Assembly: GCA_015847255.1 (NCBI GenBank)
Contig: JADLZK010010875.1
Coordinates: forward strand, 558,001 to 622,000
Origin: Hyparrhenia diplandra
Lineage: Eukaryota > Streptophyta > Magnoliopsida > Poales > Poaceae
DNA length: 64,000 nucleotides
Direction of reading: 5' to 3'
Under the pieces are notes generated by a model that was not told where the DNA came from, searched no databases, and worked only from the letters and a program-made list of their open reading frames with translations. Positions 47,813 to 58,827 of the stretch are shown piece after piece. A program made the translations under genes and the position numbers. Every line of letters begins with the position of its first letter. Position 1 is the stretch's first letter.

Positions 47813-49393
47813 TGTTGGCGTTTCTTAACGCAATCACTAAGAATAAATATTATCCTTAATGATAACGTCGAGAGGCGTCGGGTGATAGATAAATTGAATA
47901 TTGCAAGGGTCAACCCATAAGCGCATGGATCTATCATCGTAGCATTTCACCGGGAGTATTCGGGTATCGTTCATTTGTATTTTCCCATGGGAAGGCGGGT
48001 TTAGATTTAATATGATGATGATAGCCCACAATGTATGTATGGATAGCCACTAATCATGTACGAGGGGTAAGTGACAATAATATTGGAGATAGTGGTGACA
48101 CACACACTTCTTGAGCACTAGAAGGAATAAATAGGAAATAACAAGAAAGGGAAAATCTATGTTGAGTTGGCTATTCTAATATCGCCAATGCGTTAGACTA
48201 TAGTCTACATATGTCATTCATGGTTCATTGTAGAGATGGGCTAAAGTGATGAGGAGATACTACGGCGGCTGGTATATGCCGGCCGGTGACATTTGATAAG
48301 ACTCAACCCGACACCGGACGTGGAGGAGTGCGAAGGACGAACGAAGAGCTGTCACTATCTGCCGCCTACCTCACTACCGTGGGATCCTAGGCATTTCGGA
48401 TGATTCTCTATAGACCTAAGCACCACGCTTATGTTTATAGAATACTACCTAAACCCCCTTAGGTACCCCGACCCTACGGATCGACATGGCAAGAGTAAAG
48501 GTAAACCCGAAGGTACACCAGACCATCACCCGAGCTTAGTTCTACTATGTTCCAAGAACGATATATGATTCAATTAGCCTAAAGTTAGTCATGTTAATTA
48601 TCATATCATACTAACTATACTCTAGTTGGCACAATATGAATATAACATGAGGATAACTATACTTTAGTTCATATGCATTGTGATATAAATAATGAGACTT
48701 GAATAAAGGAAAGAACTTCATAGTAAATTATCAAAAGATCCTTCCAAGGAGACAAGCCCTCCTTGAAGCTTTGCCTAACTCAAATCCTACTACTAAACTA
48801 ATGAAGTGGAGAGAGTAGAGCTCAAGGTGAGGATGTAACAATGTGTAATGTGTTGTGTGTGTGTGTGTGTGTTACAAGTGAGGGGGTGCCTCTCTTTATA
48901 TAGTGGAGAGGAGAAGTGAATGGAGGGCTCTCCTTGCTTCGAGGTCTTCTTGGCGGGAACGAAACTTTCGCACCGCATGCAACCGCCGCGTGAAGACCGG
49001 TCCAAACCGCCGGAGAAAAGGCGGCAAATTTTGGCGAAAATTTGCGCCGGCCGCTTGGCCGGCCGGCCCATGGTACAGGCCTCTCGGCCCCGGCCTTCTC
49101 TCTTGCGTTTTGTCCTTCAAATGTTGGACCTATGATGGTGCATGGGCCAAATTGTCTTGTGAGGGTTTGGTCCTCTTGATTGATCCACTCCTTGGCGTCT
49201 TTTATTCAATACGCTTTCTAATTTATTTGGCGACTTTGTACTGTTTCCACTCTTATACACGCAAAACATAATTTCTACGAATACAAGTGGAACTAGGTTA
49301 GAAGTAAAGGTATATGTAACATAAGTTTGCTCCTTTCTCATGAATTGGATAAAGGTTGACGGTATAATATACTTTCGATAATGACCGCCAACA
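47813..49393 (+). mobile_element. Solo LTR nested in the CACTA element
   Basis: A 1,581-bp unit starting TGTTGGCGTTTC and ending GACCGCCAACA, so its tips are the inverted TGTTGGCG/CGCCAACA typical of LTRs. It is flanked by TCCCG (47,808-47,812) and CCCCG (49,394-49,398), a 4/5 match to a 5-bp target duplication. A TATA-like TTTATATAG lies at about 48,895 on the plus strand after a TG microsatellite (about 48,853-48,872). No gag/pol, primer-binding site or polypurine tract is present, so it probably arose by LTR-LTR recombination. Superfamily not determined. Confidence 0.72.
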
Positions 49394-49883
49394 CCCCGTC
49401 TACGCCCGACGCCGTACTGCCGTGACCTCGAGCTCGATTCGCCGGAAGAACGCCCCGTCCGCGCCCTACGCTTCCCTTCTAGGGCGCTGCGTCTCGCGAC
49501 CGCCCGAGACAAGGCGAGCGCGCGGACCGCCGCGGAAGCTTCGGTGAGTCGTCGGTCACCGCCTTTGAGTTGTTCGTTAAAATGCCCGTGTTGATAAATC
49601 CAACCTGCTATTTCCTTTTTGTATTTAGATTTTGCTTTCAAAGCGAGTTCGGGATCCTAATATAGTGCCAAAAGTATTTTAATTGGTCTATGGTGAACAA
49701 ATTAGATTTAAACATTGTGGTCATTTAAAGCAATGATTGAAGACATTCTAATGCTCGAATTGTGATTGAAATGAGATAGATGTTGAAATTCATGAGTTTC
49801 GTGGTGTTCAAAATCTTTGCGTACAACATTTACGAATGACATAGCATTAACATCCTATTTTGCACTGCATATATAGGCAAACC

Positions 49884-50205
49884 ATGACGTGGTATGTAGT
49901 GCATGTTGGTCAAGTGCCGGGGATCTATCGAACACAGGAAGATTGCTCTGCTCAAGTCTCGGCTACCACGGTAATTGTTACAAAAATACAAGGCCGAAGC
50001 TGAAGCTTTCGGGGCCTACTATGGTGAAAACTTTCACTATCAACCAGACCACGGAGATCGATGAGAAGCCTCTCTCCATAGATATGAAGATTAGGAGAAT
50101 TGCGACTTGGCCTATGAAAGATGTTTTGATTTTGTCATGGCTATTGTCATTGTTTTCCTTATTTGGAAGTTGTTGTCTTAGGCTCAATTTCGTAGAACAT
50201 TAGGT
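49884..50205 (+). pseudogene. ORF with RNase H1 N-terminal / viroplasmin-like domain
   Basis: After an acceptor-like TATATAG (49,876), ATG 49,884 starts MTWYVVHVGQVPGIYRTQED, which has the W-Y-V...G..PGIY pattern of the small domain shared by eukaryotic RNase H1 N-termini and viroplasmin-like proteins; in RNase H1 it binds RNA/DNA hybrids. The frame then ends at about 50,001, while neighbouring frames hold the expected continuation (GYHGNCYK; then AEAEAFGAYYGENF). A hydrophobic C-terminal stretch suggesting a membrane anchor appears near 50,125-50,180. Frame changes, again like missing bases in short runs, break it. Proteins with this domain are found near CACTA ends in grasses as far as I recall, but their role is not established. 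Confidence 0.55.
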
Positions 50206-50895
50206 GGAGTTAGTTGTATGTAAACTTTGAACCATGTAATGTATCTATGATGCTTTTATGGGTTTAAAAATAGCTGATTTTCAGAAAAAATTCATAAATT
50301 ATAAAATTTTTAAACAAAAACGCCGGGTGGCATGGGCCCGACGAGTCAATGACATACAAACCGGTAGTGTAACTACACCAAACACTATCGGTTTGAATTA
50401 CAAACCGTCATCGATGGCGAAACATCACCGTCGGCTGCACTAACCAACCGATAGTCTTCACTCTAATACTTAATTTGTCGGGTTGAGATCGGTAGGCGGT
50501 GTTCGCGTAAAGTTCAGCGGCGGGTTCAAAGTAAGCCGCCATTGTTAGCTCTTCGATACTTTGTCGGCTCGGTCTAACCCGATAGTGTTATCCCCCACCG
50601 ATTTTGTCGGTTCGTTAAAGCGGCGGTGCTCCCAATATCAACTCTGCCGGCTGACTTTCGAACTGCATTGCTTGATCAAAAATTTGCCGGGTCGTGGAAC
50701 ACCCGGCGGTGTTCGGTGACGATCTTATTTGCCGGTTCGATATCAAACCGGCGATCTCTCTCCTCGTATCACCGCCCGGTGTTTTGACCCGGTAGTGTTT
50801 CAAACCCCACATCACTACCGCTATGGTTACGCGGTTCGGTTTTCGGCGGCGAAGGGGGTTGGGCCCGGCGGTGATGGATAATTTCTGTAGTAGTG

Positions 50896-51234
50896 TTTTC
50901 TCCCGAAAAAAACTAGGGTGGTGAGTCAAGCTGGAATGATTCTTTTGGCAGGCATTGGACCACCCTCTTTCAGTCAGCACGGCTTGTGAATGCTCAATGC
51001 TGCATTTGCATGTCACGAGCAATGCTTTTGAACCGGGACAGACGTTGCCACTGTTGACTACTCAGTCATCAGTGGGCAGGTGCACAGGTTCTAACTCTAT
51101 CATTGCAAAAGCGATCGTATGCTTGTGGATTTTGAATACTCACCGTGTATACACCTAACAAAGCATGCAACAAGGTGTCAGCAAAATTAGTTTGCGCTTG
51201 GCTAAATTGCTCTGTATCTTGGATTGGAGGTTCG
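50896..51234. other. Right flank of CACTA, no gene seen
   Basis: Ordinary sequence with short ORFs only. Confidence 0.4.
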
Positions 51235-51385
51235 TCAAAGAGTCTCTAGCCTAATGGTTAGAGCCACTCACGAGTCACTCCACAAGTATTGGGTTTGATT
51301 TTCTATGGGAGCAAATTTTTAGAATTTCGATTTGTGGTTAAAAAAAACCTCGTCGTCTCATGGCCAAAGCATACAGATTGTTAGG
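51235..51385 (+). mobile_element. tRNA-derived SINE-like sequence (probable)
   Basis: TCTCTAGCCTAATGGTTAGAG resembles a Pol III box A region, and GGGTTTGATTTTC, about 35 bases on, resembles a degraded box B. The following part (GTGGTTAAAAAAAACC and CGTCGTCTCATGGCCAAAGC) has the look of a grass SINE body. A long T run follows at 51,421-51,452. It cannot fold as a working tRNA. Confidence 0.45.
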
Positions 51386-51417
51386 CCCGGTCCGGTTAGT
51401 CTTAGTCCCCGTGGTTT

Positions 51418-51453
<36 letters not shown>

Positions 51454-51531
51454 GATGGGAGGTTCAGGTCGGGTTCGTGGGGTTTTCTAACTTCGGGTTT
51501 TCAAACTGTACATCTGGAAAACATTTACAGC

Positions 51532-52725
51532 CTTTTTTTTTTTTTTTTTTTTTACAAATCTTGAGGGAACAAAGTCCCTACAGTACTTTATTTAAAAAAA
51601 AAAAGAAAAGTTCAAACGATTACAAAGCAGGGCAAGGAGAAAAAAAAAAAACAGAAACATCCTCTAAAAAACCCCTTCAACAGACAAAGGAGATGAAAAA
51701 AGTAAGAGTTATTTGACACATTATCTAGGCTCTGAATCCATTCTAAACAAAAGATGCTTTTGTCTTGATCTGACCCTGTATCTCAACAAAGATAGCTCTG
51801 TCATGAAGTTCTCTTTGCAAATTTGTATATTCCACTGTACTTCGTTGAAGATTAAGTCATTCCTTGCCTTAGAGACGGCCCAACACATCCGAATGGCTAC
51901 TTCCATGAAAAAGGATTGTTCAACTGAACCTTTATATGATCAACCACTTCAGGAAAAGCATTACTAGGGGAAAGCTCAATCCCCATCAAATTCCAACATG
52001 CTACAGCGAAAGGACATCCAACAAAGAGATTAACAACAGATTCTTCCACAAGGCTATTACAGAAAACACAAGTGTAGGAGTCCAAAGACATGTTTCTTCT
52101 TCTTAAGATGTTCTTGGTGCTCAACCTATCTTTGCAAAGAAGCCAAAATAATACTTTGTTTTTGGCTGGTAGTTGCTTTTCTAGCACCATTTGAAGGCCT
52201 GATGCACTACTGTATGCCCCACAGAAATACCTATAAGCTTTGGCAGAATAATAAGAACCAGAGCCCCAACAATACTGCCACCTATCAAGGTTTTCATTGA
52301 GTTCAACGGAGCTCATTAGCTGCTGAACAAACTGCATTTGATCAAAAGCAATCTGGGAAAGGGGGAGCTAAAAATGATTTGTGAAGTCATCTTGACTGAA
52401 ACATTTTTTCCACTGTGATCATTTTATTCTTGACATAGGAGAGCAGTTCAGGGAACTCTTAGGCCAAAATCTGATCAAACCATTTATCATGCCAGGAGAA
52501 AGAAGATTTGCCATTACCAATCTATAAATTTGCTAACATTTTGAAATCAGGGAGTAATTTGAGATTATCCCTCCACCAAAAGAGCATTTCATTGTGTGGT
52601 TTGGTACATACCCAAAATTTTGGATTCAGGGTTGGAACATCCCGAAGTTCTTGGAATTCTGACTTTTCCACAGTCTGAGCATTGCACTCTCTGCACTCAC
52701 CCAAAGGATTTTACAAGAGTTGTTC
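51532..52725 (-). mobile_element. 5'-truncated LINE (L1-type) fragment
   Basis: On the minus strand 52,337-51,897 encodes the zinc-binding region that follows reverse transcriptase in plant LINEs: LPAKNKVLFWLLCKDRLSTK, CVFCNSLVEESVVNLFVGCP and FAVACWNLMGIEL. The downstream tail (51,906-51,721) continues MCWAVSKARNDLIFNEVQW in another frame. Upstream, broken frames give WWRDNLKLLPDFK and IGNGKSSFSWHDKW. The reverse transcriptase core is missing. It ends in a poly-A tail (plus-strand T run, about 51,533-51,554). Stops and frame changes show it is dead. Confidence 0.82.
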
Positions 52726-53387
52726 ACCAAAAAAAAAAAAAGTCACGGATGAAGACTGTCGACGTTGCCCCCCTTCATCGATGGCCGATGGTCACCACAA
52801 GGACAAGGCACGACCGCACGAGCAGGAATTTTTTTAATTTTAACCCTTTTTTAAAGAAAAATTATTTTTAACCCGGTTCAAACTTATATTCGGGAATAAC
52901 CCTTTTTGGCGGCGCCATAACTTCGATGTCGCGGATTTATATGCGCGCCGCCATGCATGCTTGTGGCGGCAAGACAGCTCACGTGGCAAGTATGCATGCG
53001 GTCCACGCGGCGTGGCTGGTCTTGTCGCGTCGCAGATCATGACGCGGCAGTGTCACGCCTTGATCTGCGGCGCGGCACTGCCCGACTGCCTCTGCTACTA
53101 GACTGCCCACTTTGCTTGAAAAAGAGAGAAAGGAGGCAGCAGGTGTAGACCCTATATATCGTACGTGTAGACCCTATATATCGTACGGTTTTTATCCATC
53201 CATCAATTCCACCCCATCCCATTCCAAAAACACCACTATTCATCGTCATGGCTCAGCTCTCTCTCACTTCGTATATTGTGCAGGTGTGTACGGCCACCAA
53301 CGGAGAGAGAGAGGAGGGAGATGTGATGTCTGCCTGTGCATGCGCAGAGAGGAGAGGGAGGTAGGGGCTACATTTTTATCTGATATA

Positions 53388-53751
53388 CTCTCTCCGTTTT
53401 TAAATAGATGTCATTCTCGCTTTCTAAAAATGATTTTAAAATACTGAGCAATTATATATTAAAATATAAATATTTATGCTAAGTAATTAGTATCATCGAA
53501 AAGATTTTAAGTCTACTTTTTAACAAATTTATTTAGAAATATAAATGTTGCATGCATAATGAGGAGGCAGTCTATATGTTTTTCTGTCACATGTTTTTTG
53601 AACTTAAGATATAGAAAATACGTGAAACATTTATTTTTATATTTTTTTAAAAAACTATTTTTAACTATCTTTCCGATGATAGAGAAATTTAATATATATT
53701 TTATCAAAATTATTTTTAGAAGCACGAACAGATATTTTAGAACGAAGGAAG
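53388..53751. mobile_element. Stowaway-like MITE at hairpin apex (1)
   Basis: A 364-bp element starting CTCTCTCCGTTTTTAAATAG and ending TTTTAGAACGAAGGAAG (imperfect inverted repeats), flanked by TA (53,386-53,387; 53,752-53,753). Confidence 0.65.
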
Positions 53752-53753
53752 TA

Positions 53754-53988
53754 CTCCCTTTGTCCCATGGAGTTTGTCATTTTGACTTTTGAATTTCATG
53801 TTTAACCATCCATCTTATTCAAAATATTTATGCAAATCATGAAATAAATTAATCAATAATCAAGTATCTTACTTGATAAAATAAGTTGTAACAAAATAAA
53901 TTATATTTGTGTAAAAAATTTAAATAAGGCGAAGCGTCGAATAATATGGCACGGAATCCGGGGTGACAAACTCGGTGGAACGGAGGGG
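53754..53988. mobile_element. Stowaway MITE at hairpin apex (2)
   Basis: A 235-bp element starting CTCCCTTTGTCCCATGGAG and ending GGTGGAACGGAGGGG, flanked by TA. It shares its left TA with the neighbouring MITE and is a close relative of the element at 55,020-55,255. Confidence 0.82.
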
Positions 53989-55019
53989 TATATATTAGAT
54001 AAAAGTGTAGCCCCTACCTCTCCTCTCTATGCGCATACACTGTAGCCCATCACATCCCTTCCTCTCTCTCCGCTGGTGGCACCCATCACATCCCTTCCTC
54101 TCTCTCTTCGTTGGTGGCCGTGCACACAGATGGTATTGGGTAGTACTAGTACAGCACTCTGCGCTGCACCCACGATGAAGTGAGAGAGAGATGAAGCATG
54201 GCAATGAATAGTGGCCTCTTGAATTGATGATGGACAAAAGGCTGTACTATGCAAGTACCTTTCTCTCTTTTCCATCGGCAGGCAGTCAGGCGGTGCCGCG
54301 CGCAGATCAAGGCGTGACCTATGTTTTCTCTACCCATATTTTAAAAATCTCGGTGGTCAGCGATAAACGGGAATATCAGATATATCGGAAATTTATCGGT
54401 GATAGAAATAAAATTTTGGACAAAATTTAGACAAAAAATAACTCATTTTATTCAGGAAAACACATAGATCATTTCTAAACCATTTAACACGAAAAACTAA
54501 ATAAAACATATTATCAATTGCCTATTCAATGAGCAAGACAACGACACGGCTAGAGCGTGCGAGTGTGTTCGGCAGTGGCAACTTGAACCTAGAAGAGAAG
54601 AGGAGAGAAAATGAAGCATGGATTAATTGGGTGGGCTTTGGGGTCTATTTGTATGGACAGATTCTAAAACTTTGAAAATTTCGGACGATAAATGAAAAAT
54701 ATCGGACCCGGCCGTGCGGGAAATTTCGAAATTTGGATTTTTCGGACCGAGATTTTTTTTCACGGGCGTGACACGCCGCGCCATGATCTGCGGCGCGGCA
54801 AGGCCGATACGTCGGCGTGGACCGCATGCAAACTTGCCCGCGTGAGTTGTCTTGCCGTGGCGCACATGCATGGCGCGACGACATACAAATCCGCGCATCG
54901 AGTTATGGCGCGGCCAAAAGGGTTATTCGTGGAATATAAGTTTGAACCGGGGTTAAAAATAATTTTTCTTAAAAAAAGGGTTAAAATTAAAAAAAAAATC
55001 ACGAGCAGCAGGATGCGTA

Positions 55020-55255
55020 CTCCCTCTGTTCCACGGAGTTCGTCGTTTTTGACTTTTGAACTTCATGTTTGACCATCCGTCTTATTCAAAATATTTATGC
55101 AAATCATAAAATAAATTAATCAATATTTAAGTATCTTCATTGATAAAATAAGTCGTAATAAAATAAATTCTATTTGTGCAAAAATTTGAATAAGACAAAA
55201 CGTCGAATAAGATGGATACGAAATCAGGGTGACAAACTCAGTGGGACGGAGCGAG
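55020..55255. mobile_element. Stowaway MITE
   Basis: A 236-bp element starting CTCCCTCTGTTCCACGGAG and ending CAGTGGGACGGAGCGAG, with TA on both sides (55,018-55,019; 55,256-55,257). It belongs to the same subfamily as 53,754-53,988. Confidence 0.85.
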
Positions 55256-55257
55256 TA

Positions 55258-57081
55258 GTTGCTAGTGCAGCAGCAATGCAGCATGCCATCCAGCTCATTC
55301 GGTGCCACAATGCTAGTGGGAAGCTGCTGCCGTGGTGGGCTCGGTGAGGGTCGTCGGTGCAGGCGCGACTGCGCAACGACAGGCACTCTGCGCCGTCTGC
55401 GGGGCAGACACGGGCACGGGTGGCTGTGTGATCGTGAGGATTTCAGGGAACCAAACGTTACGGATACGTGGTTTCAGGGAACCAAACGGAACGGCAGCCT
55501 GCAGGGCCCGCAGCCTCGGACGCCTCTATGGGCCGGCCTAAAGACGAACGGTGTTTGCTTTGGGCGCGAAAATCCAGAGGATTGGGCCCTATACTTGATG
55601 TTTTATATTATATCACAAAAAATGGATTCGGACGCCCAAAAAATATCTTCCAATTTTCATTTAAGAAAACTAAAATTCGATTCGAGGTCAGCGTTTCAGA
55701 TCCAAGCTCTCGTGAACAAGGAAGCACAGTCATGCTGAAACTATGCACAGTAGACTAGGACGCGCTGAGCTGCTTTTTCTATCTCACGTGATGTGATGAA
55801 CACCATCCCTAGAGGAAATTGAGCCATACAGCAAAGACGCAAATTCAAAGGAGCATTGCATATGGGTCAAGGTCAAATACTCAACCATCTCAAGACTCCA
55901 AAGAGCTACTGTAGACGGGAACGGCAGAAATTCATCTCAAGGATTTGCACCAAATGTAGTTTTTCCTTTTCTCAAATTGTTTTTTTTTATTAATTTTTTT
56001 GGTGCTTCCTTGCCACCTTTAATTTCCCAGCTTATATAATAATAACAAGGTTTTAGCCATGCATTGCTGGTTAAACTATCTTGAAGCTACATTTAGCTTA
56101 TTACTTTACCACCCACTCAGCTATTAGAACCTGAAACATATGACCTGAATGCAGACTAACATTGGTAGCAGAGTCGGAGTAAGAAAACAGAGTCATTGCA
56201 ATTCTAGGAAGATCATAGCTAGCATTTGAGACTAAGACAATCTTCAGACACTTCTAATTCAGAACCTAGGTGTCGGATTTGGAGTTTTAATTCTGCCCCC
56301 CCCTCTCTTTTCAAAATTATTATAGGTCAATCTTGGTCTACTCTGGCAGGCTAAATTCTTTGGAAAATATATTAAATGTCCAGAATACCAAATAAAGCAC
56401 TATCTAGACATATTTAATGGTGAAATTAATATTGTAAATGTTCGAGTATTTTTTCAATAAACTTAGTCAAACAAAGAGAAGCATAATTTAGGAAAAAGCT
56501 AAAGTGGTCTATAATATGAAACAAAGGGAGTATCTTTTGAAGTGTGACATGCATGAATTGCTCCAAATGTAGTTTTAACACCAGTTGGAATCCACATTCA
56601 TCTCACCAACAAACGAAAATGATGAGGGTTCCTTTTCTCAAATAGTTTCCCTTGACTTTCCAAGATTTTTGCCCTGATTACCTCTAATTTCTAAGATTAT
56701 AATACCAATACATTGGTCACTCAGATTTCAGGTCAAATGTGAAAAGGCCTTCCAAGTTATCAAGTACCATTTGCAGACACAGATATCTTGTATATATAGG
56801 ATACAAAGCTCAAAGTATTGATTGCTGTACAACAAACAATTGTCTACAGATAAATAGAATGAGATGGCTCTTTCATGACACTTCTAGTAACTGGTATTGA
56901 CAAAGCAAGCTATGATCAGACCAGAGCATTCTCATTACAATGTCAACTAGACATGTCATGCAATCAAGTTGCCAGCTTTTGAGGCCAACACAACACAATT
57001 CAGCAAAAACAACTAATATAGGAAAGAACAAAATATAAAGAAATATAAATATACAGTAAGCACACTCACTATTATAACATG
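55258..57081. other. Intergenic, dispersed repeats
   Basis: 55,470-55,570 shares short stretches with 31,068-31,250. 56,440-56,535 ends AAACAAAGGGAGTA, probably a Stowaway remnant. A diverged copy of the 95-bp repeat lies at about 56,133-56,235. No gene was seen. Confidence 0.45.
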
Positions 57082-57271
57082 AAACATATGACCTGAATGC
57101 AGACCAACAATGGTAGCAGAGTCATAATACGAAAACAGAGTCATTACAATTCTGGGAACACTATAGATAGCATTTCAAACATATGACCTGAATGCAGACC
57201 AACAATGGTAGCAGAGTCATAATACGAAAACAGAGTCATTACAATTCTGGGAACACCATAGATAGCATTTG
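57082..57271. repeat. 95-bp tandem repeat in the F-box 3' flank
   Basis: Two nearly identical units (57,082-57,176; 57,177-57,271) start AAACATATGACCTGAATGCA and end GATAGCATTT(C/G). A diverged third copy lies about 950 bp to the left, and related text (GCATTTAAAACATATGACTT) lies downstream of the second F-box gene at about 62,188. Confidence 0.88.
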
Positions 57272-57407
57272 AAACATATAACATGCAAACCGATACAATC
57301 TAGGAAACTTGGAAAACTACATTAATCAGGATAACTGGCTACTGGCATATGTGATCTAGTACCTGCATGTCTCAACTTGCTTATACACTATTAATTGGAC
57401 ACAAAGT

Positions 57408-58827
57408 CTAAGAAGCAGGGGACGAAAGGAATAACCCGTCTACACTGATGCTCAAGAGTGCCCAGAGCACACACTTTTTGCTATCCATGTCATATGAGAT
57501 GAGTTGCCAGTTCCAAGTTTGAACAATAAACACCAGATTTCTGTCTGGATGAATGGCAACTACACTGTATTCAGTTCTGCTGCCGGGTCCGCCAAGCTTC
57601 CCGAACAAATGAAAAGGGCTGACACTATGCTTAAGGACCCATTGCTGTGTGCCATTGTCATCAAGAACCCAGATGGACAATTCAGAGGCGAAATCTTGAG
57701 CACCCCACTCTTGACTGACGCAATGCAGGCGCCCTTGGGATTGGCCAACAAAAATTACACTGTAATCAGTTGACGGTGGAGCTGGGATGACCCCACGTGT
57801 GTTCCCTTGGAAATCCACCTGAAGAATCTTATTTCCCTTCAAGATCAAATAGAGCATTCCATTAACAACGGCCGCACCCGCATCGTAATACTGAAGGTAA
57901 GAGAGATTCTGGTGCGATCTTTTCCCTTTCTTCTTCAGTCCAGTCAATGTCGCTGTGACTCCATGCCCCAGTTTCAGAGTGGTAGGCGTGCACAGTTGGT
58001 CTCGCATCCTCCTGCAAGAACATGACCAGATGGAAATGGGAGGAGATAGCCGGGTCGAAAACCAAATAGGTTTGGCTTAGTCGAAAATTCCAATCCATCG
58101 GAGGCCGGCCCTGGGTGAAGCTGAAGGGCACAGCTGCCCATTGCTCGGTGGCGGGGTTGCACACGATAAACCCCGTGCTATCCCCATCGATTTCGTGCCC
58201 AAAGAGGAGAAGCCCATTGCAGGAACCGAAGAGGCTGAGTTCGTCAATGCCGGGTAGCGGTAGTCTCTTGAGGAAGGAGAAGGTAGGGTCGACGGGATGC
58301 GCGGATCTCCCGAGCAGGTTGATGAAGTGGCCGTACCCTGGCGAGATCCGGTTCTTGTCCTCGTCGTCGACGTCGGCTTCTGTGTCGATGTCGCTGCCGT
58401 CGGCGTCTTCTTCCCCGTCCTCGCCACCGTCGCACTCCCCGTCGTCGTCGACGTCGTCCTCTATGTCGATGTCGCTGCCGTCGGCGTCTTCTTCCCCGTC
58501 CTCGCCGCCGTCGCACTCCCCGTCCTCGCCGCCGTCGTCTTCTGTGTCGATGTCGCTGCCATCGGCGTCTTCTTCCCCGTCCTCGCCGCCGTCCCACTCC
58601 CCATCGATATCTTCGTCATCGCTGCCGGCGTCACCACCGTATCCCTCGTCGCCGTAGAAGAACCCATGTAGGGTTTGCGGGAGCTCCTTGCGGTAGAGGG
58701 GGTCGGCAACGAGGCCACACCACGCTTTGGACACGCACTTGGATCTGTGGAGGTCCTTGACGGAAACGCGCGAGAGGATCTGCACGAGGATGTCGTCGGG
58801 GAGGCCGGGGACCGCGCCCCTCTCCAT
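57408..58827 (-). CDS. F-box protein with acidic repeat insert (one frame change)
   Basis: A probable substrate adaptor of an SCF ubiquitin ligase. From ATG 58,827 residues 8-47 form the F-box: GLPDDILVQILSRVSVKDLH then RSKCVSKAWCGLVADPLYRK. After ETLHGFF-like text comes an acidic insert of about 90 residues with three 27-residue repeats (core GGEDGEEDADGSDID). The C-terminal half is the grass F-box-associated beta-rich region: GSCNGLLLFGHE, CNPATEQWAAVPFSFTQG, YLVFDPAISSHFHLVMFLQE. The frame changes at about 57,915-57,940 (in GAAGAAGAAAGGGAAAAG), after which YYDAGAAVVNGMLYLILKGN, QGRLHCVSQEW, WVLKHSVSPFHLFGKLGG and YSVVAIHPDRNLVFIV follow to the stop at 57,408. About 470 residues. The paralogue at 62.6 kb aligns throughout and supports both frames. 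Target unknown. Confidence 0.85.
58360..58605 (-). repeat. 81-bp coding repeat, three copies
   Basis: Three in-frame units of 27 codons encode DGE(W/C)DGGEDGEEDADGSD and then ID(T/I)E(D/A)D. The paralogue lacks the insert completely, so it arose by expansion in this gene or loss in the other. The GTCGTC/GACGAC composition favours slippage. Confidence 0.85.

Larger units (their letters stand above)
41422..50895. mobile_element. CACTA-type (En/Spm superfamily) transposon, 9.5 kb
   Basis: The left end CACTACTAC (41,422-41,430) and right end GTAGTAGTG (50,887-50,895) are inverted repeats of the CACTA superfamily, each flanked by TTT, a 3-bp target duplication as expected. Inside both ends lie many short subterminal motifs in both orientations (CCGGCGGTGA, ACCGATAGCGAT, TCACTACCG), the usual transposase-binding landscape. 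Similar motif blocks also occur internally near 44,100-44,600 and 47,150-47,560. Cargo: three leftward small ORFs, degenerate rightward coding DNA, an internal direct repeat, a nested solo LTR and a viroplasmin-like ORF. No recognisable TNP2-type transposase was found, so it is probably non-autonomous. Confidence 0.82.
52826..54999. mobile_element. Mutator-like foldback element, 9-bp target duplication
   Basis: Flanked by the identical 9-mer CACGAGCAG (52,817-52,825 and 55,000-55,008). The arms are inverted copies: TTTTTTTAATTTTAACCC, GGTTCAAACTTATATTC and GGATTTATATGCGCG at the left have complements at the right (about 54,760-54,999). Weaker inverted similarity continues inward (GGCCACCAACG(G/A)AGAGAGAG, about 53,300 and 54,110), so arms reach about 550-1,000 bp. 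The apex holds two Stowaway MITEs. No transposase is seen. Read-through transcription would give a long hairpin RNA. Confidence 0.82.

Noticed and set aside
51235..51312. Possible tRNA gene with box A- and box B-like motifs
   Set aside because: Box B is degraded and the stems do not pair; a SINE remnant is more likely.
58115..58671. Rightward Ser- or Val-rich open frames over the F-box 1 repeat
   Set aside because: They are complements of the GAC/GAG repeat of the leftward F-box gene, whose domains are clear.
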